The position numbers and the translations under genes are program-made. Of a DNA stretch of 34,946 bases, positions 29,585-34,946 are shown one piece after another (position 1 is the first letter of the stretch; each line of letters opens with the position of its first letter). The notes below the pieces were generated by a model. The model saw nothing but the letters and a program-made list of their open reading frames with translations, was not told the DNA's origin and made no database searches. The stretch is from Serpentinimonas barnesii (GTDB taxonomy: Bacteria; Pseudomonadota; Gammaproteobacteria; Burkholderiales; Burkholderiaceae_C). The stretch spans positions 1-34,946 of the forward strand of contig NZ_BAWN01000035.1 in assembly GCF_000696225.1 (NCBI RefSeq), in the 5' to 3' direction.

Positions 29585-30346
29585 CTATTGCAACTGCACC
29601 GTGCCGGCCACCGTGACCTGCACCTGCGCCGTGCCGGGTTCGGCGGGCAGGGCGGCCTCGGCACCGTCTAGGCGGGCTTGCGCGGCCAGCATCAGGCGCG
29701 GCCGTGGCGAAAAATCCTGCTCGCCGTCTGAAATGGCGATTTCGCGCAAGCTGTAGCTGGCAAAGCCAAAGTCGCGCGCCACCTGCTGCGCGCTGGCGCG
29801 AAAGCGCTCGATGGCGGCGCTGCGCACGCTGGCCTCGACCTGCTGGCGCGCCTGCGGGCTGAGCGAAAACGCCATCTGCGCCACGTTCAGGCCGCGCACC
29901 TGCGCCGCCGCCGAGGCCAGCGCCGCCACGTCGCGCCCCTGCAGCAGCAGCTCGGCGCTGCCGATCCAGCCCACGATCTGGCCTTCTGCATTGTGGCGCG
30001 GCTGCAGGCTGAAATGCCCCGTGCCCAGCTCGAATTCGCCCGCGCGCACCTGGGGCCGCAACTGGCGCAACGCCGCCTCCACGCCCTGGCTGAGCTGGCG
30101 CTGCAAGGCCGCCGGCTCGGCACCCTGCACGCGCTGCACCAGCGTCAGGGTGAGCCAGTCTTGGCGCACCGTCTGCTGCGCGGTGGCGCTCAACTGCACC
30201 ACGTTGTGGGGCAAAGGCTGCAAAGCAGCCGGGTTGGCCGAAACTTGCGCCAAGGCAGAACCTGCGCCCAGCAGGCCCAAGCCCAGCGCCAAGCCCGCCA
30301 GCCCATGGCCCAAGCGCGTGGAGAAAGAAATAGTTCGATAAATCAT
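29585..30346 (-). CDS. Exported SIMPL-domain (DUF541) protein
   Basis: The 253-residue protein has a Sec signal peptide (MIYRTISFSTRLGHG, hydrophobic LAGLALGLGLLGAGSALA, cleavage likely after ALA before QVSANP). The mature part has the SIMPL pattern: VVQLSATAQQTVRQDWLTLTL, a middle ISLQPR-like strand pair, FSLSPQARQQV, IERFRASAQQVARDFGF, and SYSLREIAISDG. Family members are periplasmic or outer-membrane associated and some are linked with oxidative stress; the molecular role is not known. An AGGAG ribosome site lies 7 bases before the ATG at 30346, which decides the start. Confidence 0.85.
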   Translation of the reverse strand: MIYRTISFSTRLGHGLAGLALGLGLLGAGSALAQVSANPAALQPLPHNVVQLSATAQQTVRQDWLTLTLVQRVQGAEPAALQRQLSQGVEAALRQLRPQVRAGEFELGTGHFSLQPRHNAEGQIVGWIGSAELLLQGRDVAALASAAAQVRGLNVAQMAFSLSPQARQQVEASVRSAAIERFRASAQQVARDFGFASYSLREIAISDGEQDFSPRPRLMLAAQARLDGAEAALPAEPGTAQVQVTVAGTVQLQ

Positions 30347-30526
30347 TGGATTGCTCCTGTAAAACCAGACCCATGCAACGTGCGTGGCGCGTGTTGCCTT
30401 GCGCGGTGCCCTGCCAGTGTGCCATCCGCAGCCCCGGCAAACCCCGCTTTGGGCGGCGAGCACGCGCAACAACTGTAACGGCGCGTTTCCCAAGCGTCGA
30501 TTGCCCAACCCCTAGGGGCCGCCCGG

Positions 30527-30544
30527 TGTCACAATCGTTGTCAC
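30527..30544 (+). promoter_or_regulatory. Direct repeat TGTCAC upstream of the OmpR-type regulator
   Basis: TGTCAC occurs at 30527-30532 and 30539-30544, a 12-base period, 25 bases before the regulator ATG. Tandem half-sites with about one helical turn of spacing are typical for OmpR-family binding, so an autoregulatory site is possible. No convincing -35/-10 pair was found here. Confidence 0.3.
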
Positions 30545-30568
30545 TGTATTAGCTCGAATGCCCAACCC

Positions 30569-31315
30569 ATGCCCCACCCCACCCCGGAACCGCCGCCGCA
30601 CCGCACCGACCGCATCGTGGTCGTGGACGACGACGCCCGCATCCGCGAATTGCTCAACCGCTACCTGAGCCAGCAGGGCTTCGAGGTGTTGCTGGCGGCC
30701 GACGCGCGCGCGCTCGACAAGCTGCTGCAGCGCGAGACCTTCGATCTGATCGTGCTCGACCTGATGCTGCCGGGCGAGGATGGCCTGAGCATCTGCCGCC
30801 GCCTGCGCGCCGGGCGGCTGCGCACCCCCATCATCATGCTAACCGCCAAAGGCGAAGACGTGGACCGCATCGTCGGGCTGGAAATCGGGGCCGACGATTA
30901 CTTGGGCAAACCCTTCAACCCGCGCGAGTTGCTGGCGCGCATCCACGCCGTGCTGCGCCGCCGCCCGGCCCCCGAAGTGCCGGGGGCCCCTTCGACCGAA
31001 AACGAGGTGGTGCGGTTTGGCCCCTTTGTGCTCGACCTTGGGCAGCGCACCCTGCAAAAAGACGGCATCGACATCGGCCTGACCAGTGGCGAGTTTTCTA
31101 TGCTCAAGGCCTTGGTGCGGCACCCGCGCCAGCCGCTGTCGCGCGACAAGCTGGCGCAACTGGCACGGGGGCGCGAGTTCGAGCCCTTTGACCGCAGCCT
31201 CGACGTGCAAGTCTCGCGCCTGCGCAAACTCATCGAAGCCGACCCCGGCGCGCCGCGCTACCTGCAAACGGTGTGGGGCGTGGGCTATGTGTTTATTCCC
31301 GATGGCGCCAACTGA
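30569..31315 (+). CDS. ompR: OmpR-family response regulator
   Basis: The 248-residue protein has a receiver with acidic residues D20-D22 (VVVDDDARIRELL), phosphoacceptor D64 (LIVLDLMLPGEDG), MLTAKG and KPFNPREL, then a winged-helix DNA-binding domain (LTSGEFSMLKALVRHPRQPLSRDKL; DRSLDVQVSRLRKLIE; TVWGVGYVFIP). The sequence is close to OmpR itself (RYLSQQGFEV, GADDYLGKPFNPRELLARI), so regulation of porins or osmotic response is likely. The downstream kinase gene overlaps by 14 bases. The start is the ATG at 30569. Confidence 0.92.
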   Translation: MPHPTPEPPPHRTDRIVVVDDDARIRELLNRYLSQQGFEVLLAADARALDKLLQRETFDLIVLDLMLPGEDGLSICRRLRAGRLRTPIIMLTAKGEDVDRIVGLEIGADDYLGKPFNPRELLARIHAVLRRRPAPEVPGAPSTENEVVRFGPFVLDLGQRTLQKDGIDIGLTSGEFSMLKALVRHPRQPLSRDKLAQLARGREFEPFDRSLDVQVSRLRKLIEADPGAPRYLQTVWGVGYVFIPDGAN

Positions 31316-32684
31316 GCCACAGCCCGGTGCAGAGTCCAGCCGCCAAACGGGCGGCAAGGGCATCAGCCTGTTTAGCCGCACCTTTTTGTTGCTCGGTGCC
31401 TTGCTGCTGGGCTCGGTGCTGGCCTGGTTTCAAACCCTGCGCACACTCGAAGAGGAGCCGCGTGCGGTGCAAAGCGCGCAGCAACTGGCCTCATTGGTCA
31501 ACCTCACGCGCGCCGCGCTGGCGCACGCCGACCCGATTGCCCGCATTTCGCTGGTCACCACCTTGCTACAGCAAGAAAACCTGCGCATCGCGGTGCGCGA
31601 AGACGCCGACAACCACCTGAGCTATGACTACGACCCCTTAAGTCGGCGCATCAGCGCCGAACTGGCGCTCATGCTCGGGCCGCAGACGGTGGTGGCGCGC
31701 CAAGTGAACGGCTTTGACGGCCTGTGGATCGGCTTTGAAATCGATGGCGACCGCTTCTGGCTGCTGGCCGACCCGGCCCGGGTGGGGCAAGTCGGCGGCA
31801 CCACCTGGTTGGTTTGGCTCGGCATTGCGGCGGCCTTGTCGGTGCTCGGCGCGGCCCTGTTTGCGCGCCTGATCAACCAGCCGCTGCTGCGGCTCAGCGC
31901 GGCCACGGCGCGCGTGCGCTCGGGCGACTTCTCCGGGCCGCGGCTCGATGAAACCGAGGCCACGCACGAGATTCGCGCCGTCAACGTCGGCTTTAACCGC
32001 ATGGCCGAGCAACTGGCCAAGGCCGAGGCCGACCGCACGCTGATGCTGGCCGGTATTTCGCACGACTTGCGCACCCCGCTGGCGCGGCTGCGGCTGGAAA
32101 TCGAGCTCAGCGTGCCCGACGAGCCCACGCGCCAACTCATGGCCGCCGACATCGACCAGGTGGCGGCCATCATCGACAAGTTTCTCGATTACGCCCGCGT
32201 CGACCAGGTGCAGCAACTGCAAGCCGTCGATCTGGCCGAACTGACGGCCACCGCGCTGCTGCCCTACCAGGGCGCCCCCGACTGCGCGGTGACCCTGGAT
32301 GTGCCACCTGGCCTGCGCGTGCTGGCCGACCCGGTGGAACTGCGCCGCGTGCTCGACAACCTGCTGCAAAACGCCTCGCGCTACGGCCGCGGCCCCGACG
32401 GGCAATTGCGGCTGCAGATCAGCGCCCCACCCAGCCCAGCCGGCACGCTGACGCTGCAACTGGCCGACCAAGGCCCGGGCGTGCCGCCGCCACTGCTGCC
32501 GCGCCTGACCGAGCCCTTTTTTCGCGCCGACAGCGCCCGCACCGCCGCCAACGGCAGCGGCCTGGGGCTGGCCATCGCCGACAAAACCCTGCAGCTCATG
32601 GGTGGCGCGCTGGAACTGCGCAACGGGGTGGCCGGCGGCCTGCTGGCGCGGCTGCGTTTGCCGGAGGCAGCGGCTGAGCCCTGA
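31302..32684 (+). CDS. envZ: EnvZ-like sensor histidine kinase
   Basis: The 460-residue kinase has two membrane segments (about 24-45 and 167-190) around a periplasmic domain of about 120 residues. A HAMP linker, HisKA with H254 (GISHDLRTPLARLRLE), and a HATPase domain follow (LDNLLQNASRYG N box; LADQGPGVPP; NGSGLGLAIADKTLQLMGG). The ATG at 31302 lies inside the regulator gene (14-base overlap), so the pair is translationally coupled. The open frame continues upstream to 31086 in the regulator's shadow. EnvZ orthology is inferred from partner type and order. Confidence 0.92.
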   Translation: MAPTEPQPGAESSRQTGGKGISLFSRTFLLLGALLLGSVLAWFQTLRTLEEEPRAVQSAQQLASLVNLTRAALAHADPIARISLVTTLLQQENLRIAVREDADNHLSYDYDPLSRRISAELALMLGPQTVVARQVNGFDGLWIGFEIDGDRFWLLADPARVGQVGGTTWLVWLGIAAALSVLGAALFARLINQPLLRLSAATARVRSGDFSGPRLDETEATHEIRAVNVGFNRMAEQLAKAEADRTLMLAGISHDLRTPLARLRLEIELSVPDEPTRQLMAADIDQVAAIIDKFLDYARVDQVQQLQAVDLAELTATALLPYQGAPDCAVTLDVPPGLRVLADPVELRRVLDNLLQNASRYGRGPDGQLRLQISAPPSPAGTLTLQLADQGPGVPPPLLPRLTEPFFRADSARTAANGSGLGLAIADKTLQLMGGALELRNGVAGGLLARLRLPEAAAEP

Positions 32685-32714
32685 GCGCATGAATTGCGCA
32701 GTGGCAGCATTGGC

Positions 32715-32743
32715 TTGCAACAAGACTGTAAAAGGGCTACATT
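32715..32743 (+). promoter_or_regulatory. Promoter of the toxin-antitoxin pair
   Basis: A -35 box TTGCAA (32715-32720), a 17-base spacer and a -10 box TACATT (32738-32743) predict a start near 32750, 22 bases before the antitoxin ATG. This gives the pair its own transcription apart from the upstream kinase. Confidence 0.6.
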
Positions 32744-32771
32744 CGGGCTTCACACAATTAGGATCCAAACC

Positions 32772-33047
32772 ATGCAATACGCCACGCAGGTCCAGCCCAT
32801 CAGCTACCTCAAGGCCAACGCGGCCGCCGTGCTGGCGCGCTTGTCTGAGCAGCGCGAGCCCTTGCTTATCACCCAAAATGGGCAAGCCAAGGCGGTGCTG
32901 CAAGACGTGGCCTCGTATGAAGAAACCCAGGAAACCCTGGCGCTGCTAAAAATCTTGGCCCTCGGCCACCAAGATGCGGCCGCTGGCAAGCTCAAGCCGC
33001 TGGCCGAAGTCGAGGCCCGTCTGCGCGCCCGGCGCTCTGCGGCCTGA
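32772..33047 (+). CDS. Phd/YefM-family antitoxin
   Basis: The 91-residue protein has the Phd/YefM N-terminal DNA-binding fold (VQPISYLKANAAAVLARL; EPLLITQNGQAKAVLQDVASYEE) and a charged C-terminal tail that would wrap the toxin. Such antitoxins bind and neutralise the partner toxin and repress their own promoter. The ATG at 32772 follows an AGGA sequence. The stop overlaps the toxin ATG by one base (TGATG). Confidence 0.9.
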   Translation: MQYATQVQPISYLKANAAAVLARLSEQREPLLITQNGQAKAVLQDVASYEETQETLALLKILALGHQDAAAGKLKPLAEVEARLRARRSAA

Positions 33048-33388
33048 TGGCCAACGCGGCCCCCGAATTCGAGGTCTTGCTCACCGAGGGCGCGCAGCGG
33101 GACTTGGAATCGATCTGCGACCACATCGCCGAATTCGACTGCCCGGCCAATGCCGATTACGTGCTGGAGCGCTTGCTGGAAACCCTGCAAAGCCTGTCGA
33201 TTTTTCCGCAACGCGGCAGCTACCCCAAGGAGTTGCTCGCGCTGGGAATCAAAGAGTACCGCCAGACCGCCTTCAAGCCCTACCGGGTGATTTACCGCGT
33301 CAGCGGCAATCAGGTCATCGTCGCGCTGATTGCCGATGGTTGGCGCAATATGCAGACGCTGCTGGCCCGAAGGTTGCTCACGGCGTAG
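33047..33388 (+). CDS. RelE/ParE-superfamily toxin
   Basis: The 113-residue protein has the RelE/ParE fold: LTEGAQRDLESICDHIAEFDCPANADYVLERLLETLQSL (two helices), FPQRGSYPKELLALGIKEYRQTAFKPYRVIYRV and VIVALIADGWRNMQTLLARRLL (beta sheet and C-terminal helix). It looks more like ParE (gyrase poison) than RelE (ribosome-dependent nuclease), but sequence alone does not settle this. Family membership is supported by the coupled antitoxin gene. Confidence 0.9.
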   Translation: MANAAPEFEVLLTEGAQRDLESICDHIAEFDCPANADYVLERLLETLQSLSIFPQRGSYPKELLALGIKEYRQTAFKPYRVIYRVSGNQVIVALIADGWRNMQTLLARRLLTA

Positions 33389-33451
33389 TCTTGGTCAATG
33401 GCGCACAAGCGCGGCAGGCGCCGTCTGGTGCGCAACACCTGCCCCGAAGCC

Positions 33452-34946
33452 TCAAGCCACCCGCTGCAACAGCGCCACCGCGCGGCATTCGATGGCCAAA
33501 CCCTGCCCAACCGGCCCGAGTTTTTCGGCGGTTTTGGCTTTTACATTGACCTGGCCCGGTTGCAGGCCCAGCACGGCGGCGATGCGCGCCTGCATGGCCG
33601 CTTTGTAGGGGGCCAGCTTGGGGGCTTGGGCGATCACGGTGGTGTCGAGGTTGACGAGCGCATAGCCTTGCTCGGCCACGCGCTGCATGGCCTGCGCCAG
33701 CAACTGGGCCGAGTCGGCCCCGGCAAAGCGCGCGTCGGTGTCGGGGAACAGGGTGCCAATATCGCCCAGCGCGGCCGCGCCCAGCAGCGCGTCGGTGATG
33801 GCGTGCAGCAGCGCGTCGGCATCCGAGTGCCCGAGCAGGCCACTGGGGTGCGGGATGTGGATGCCGCCCAAAATCAGTGGCCGCCCCGGCACCAGGGCGT
33901 GAATGTCCCAGCCTTCGCCGATGCGCAGGCCGGTCAGGGGGTTGGAGGCGGGGGCCGTTGGGCTGGGAGGGGATAGGGCGAGGCTGGCTGCTGGGTGCAT
34001 AGGGGCTTTGAGGGTGGCGGCTGGATCGGCAGGGGCCGCGATGCAGTGTGCAGGCGGGGCGCAGGAGGTGGTGGGATGGATGGACTTCGCCCCTTCCAAG
34101 GGATGGGCGTGGCTGAAAGGCTGCTGCTGGGGCTGCTGCTGGGGCTGCTGTCTATGCTGCTGCGCCTGCCGCTGCGCCAGCAGCGCCTCGGCCAGCGCGA
34201 AGTCGGCCGGGTAGGTGATTTTGAAGTTGCTGGCACTGCCTGGCACCAGCAACGGCTGGGCGCCGCTGCGCTCGATGGCGCTGGCCTCGTCGGTGATGCC
34301 GTCAAAACCGCTGCCCTGGTGCGCCGCCAGCGCCGCGCGCAAGGCCCCGAGCTTGAACATCTGCGGCGTTTGCGCCAGCCATTTGTCGGCGCGCTCCAGC
34401 GTGGCAGCCACCCGAGCCATGGGGGTAGCTGATGTGGCTGATGTGGCGGCCTTGAGCGTGTCCGGCAGCGGCAGCGCCAGCAGGCCGCCCACCGGGTCGT
34501 GCCAGCAGGCCGCGAGCAGGCGCTCGATCTGCTGCGGCTCAATCAGGCAGCGCGCGGCATCGTGCACCAGCACCCAATCGGCGTCGCGGGCCCCGGCGGC
34601 GGCCAGTTGCTGCAAGCCGTTGAGCACGGTCTGGGCGCGCACGGCACCGCCTACAGGCCAAACGCGCACCCGTGCGTCGCGGCTTTGGTAGGAATCGTCG
34701 CCGGGCGCCACCACCACCGCCACCCCGGCCCAGTGCGGCAGCGCCAGAAAAGCCGCCAGCGTGTGGTCGATCACGCGCTGGCCCGCCAGCAATTGGTATT
34801 GCTTGGGCGCGGCCGGCTCTGAGGAGCGCAGCGCCCGGCTACCGCTACCCGCGCTGGTGATGAGGGCATAGCAGCGCGGCGCGTCAGGTGCAGGTGCAGG
34901 TGCAGGTGCAGGTGCAGGTGCAGGTGCAGGTGCAGGTGCAGGTGCA
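33452..34946 (-). CDS. ispDF: Fused IspD-IspF enzyme of the MEP pathway (5' end outside window)
   Basis: One uninterrupted frame holds both enzymes. IspD (MEP cytidylyltransferase) has [45 protein letters not shown] and [17 protein letters not shown]. IspF (MECDP synthase) has [19 protein letters not shown] with the zinc D-x-[20 protein letters not shown] and [28 protein letters not shown]. About 85 residues of Gln-, Pro-, Ser- and Ala-rich linker join them. Upstream of IspD the frame is (GCA CCT)x10, ten Ala-Pro pairs, running off the window. The IspD core starts directly after (DAPRCYALI) without any ATG, GTG or TTG, so the real start lies beyond the window. Fused IspDF enzymes are known in other proteobacteria; most betaproteobacteria have separate neighbouring genes. 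Confidence 0.9.
   Translation of the reverse strand, partial: APAPAPAPAPAPAPAPAPAPDAPRCYALITSAGSGSRALRSSEPAAPKQYQLLAGQRVIDHTLAAFLALPHWAGVAVVVAPGDDSYQSRDARVRVWPVGGAVRAQTVLNGLQQLAAAGARDADWVLVHDAARCLIEPQQIERLLAACWHDPVGGLLALPLPDTLKAATSATSATPMARVAATLERADKWLAQTPQMFKLGALRAALAAHQGSGFDGITDEASAIERSGAQPLLVPGSASNFKITYPADFALAEALLAQRQAQQHRQQPQQQPQQQPFSHAHPLEGAKSIHPTTSCAPPAHCIAAPADPAATLKAPMHPAASLALSPPSPTAPASNPLTGLRIGEGWDIHALVPGRPLILGGIHIPHPSGLLGHSDADALLHAITDALLGAAALGDIGTLFPDTDARFAGADSAQLLAQAMQRVAEQGYALVNLDTTVIAQAPKLAPYKAAMQARIAAVLGLQPGQVNVKAKTAEKLGPVGQGLAIECRAVALLQRVA
34885..34946 (+). repeat. Hexanucleotide tandem repeat (CAGGTG)10+
   Basis: Ten perfect CAGGTG units (34885-34944) plus two bases run to the window end, so the true number is unknown. 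On the coding minus strand they read GCA CCT in the ispDF frame. Unit changes alter length by two residues without shifting the frame. The window may stop here because assemblies break at such repeats. Confidence 0.95.

Noticed and set aside
33452-34000. Separate ispF gene starting at the internal ATG 34000
   Set aside because: The frame is continuous with IspD with no stop in between, so a fusion is the simpler reading; independent internal initiation cannot be excluded.
34885-34946. Tandem repeat as a possible CRISPR array
   Set aside because: Units are six bases without spacers; it is a simple sequence repeat within a coding frame.

Overview
The window is GC-rich, tightly packed chromosomal DNA from a betaproteobacterium, most likely order Burkholderiales and probably family Comamonadaceae. 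I infer this from the protein sequences, the rimP-nusA-infB-rbfA-truB-typA gene run and the isc cluster; the species cannot be named from sequence alone. Almost everything is core housekeeping. The only accessory pieces are a broken AAA ATPase gene between two tRNA genes and a small toxin-antitoxin pair.

Layout. 1-215: window edge with no recognised gene but a strong nested inverted repeat. 216-4183 (minus): envelope sugar genes, namely Kdo transferase waaA, a GT4 glycosyltransferase and phosphomannomutase/phosphoglucomutase. 4258-12721 (minus): one long translation/transcription operon in transcription order rimP, nusA, infB, rbfA, truB, typA. Its promoter and a terminator-like leader hairpin can be seen at 12761-12838. 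12898-13962: tRNA-Pro(TGG) on plus, a decayed DUF4143-type ATPase with two palindromic operator-like sites, then tRNA-Val(CAC) on minus with its promoter and terminator.

14039-20236 (minus): iron-sulphur cluster assembly operon in transcription order iscR, iscS, iscU, iscA, hscB, hscA, fdx, followed by dnaQ. 20408-23007 (minus): a LuxR-type response regulator translationally coupled to a seven-transmembrane (7TMR-DISM-like) histidine kinase. 23056-25164 (minus): uvrB. 25327-25403 (minus): tRNA-Val(GAC). 25438-28703 (minus): relA preceded by an overlapping alpha/beta hydrolase gene. 28803-29582 (plus): 3-hydroxybutyrate dehydrogenase, convergent with a SIMPL-domain exported protein (29585-30346, minus). 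30569-32684 (plus): an OmpR/EnvZ-type two-component pair. 32772-33388 (plus): Phd/YefM-ParE-like toxin-antitoxin pair with a recognisable promoter. 33452-34946 (minus, partial): a single reading frame joining IspD and IspF of the MEP isoprenoid pathway through a long low-complexity linker. It is preceded by an in-frame hexanucleotide repeat encoding at least ten Ala-Pro pairs and running off the window.

I do not see an obviously new multi-gene system. The most unusual items are the IspD-IspF fusion with its Ala-Pro repeat, the promoter-proximal terminator-like hairpin of the rimP operon, the decayed ATPase that keeps twin operators, the tRNA-Val promoter element embedded in an inverted repeat at the end of relA, and the orphan-looking 7TM sensor kinase pair next to uvrB. 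No stretch longer than 300 bases lacks a gene.
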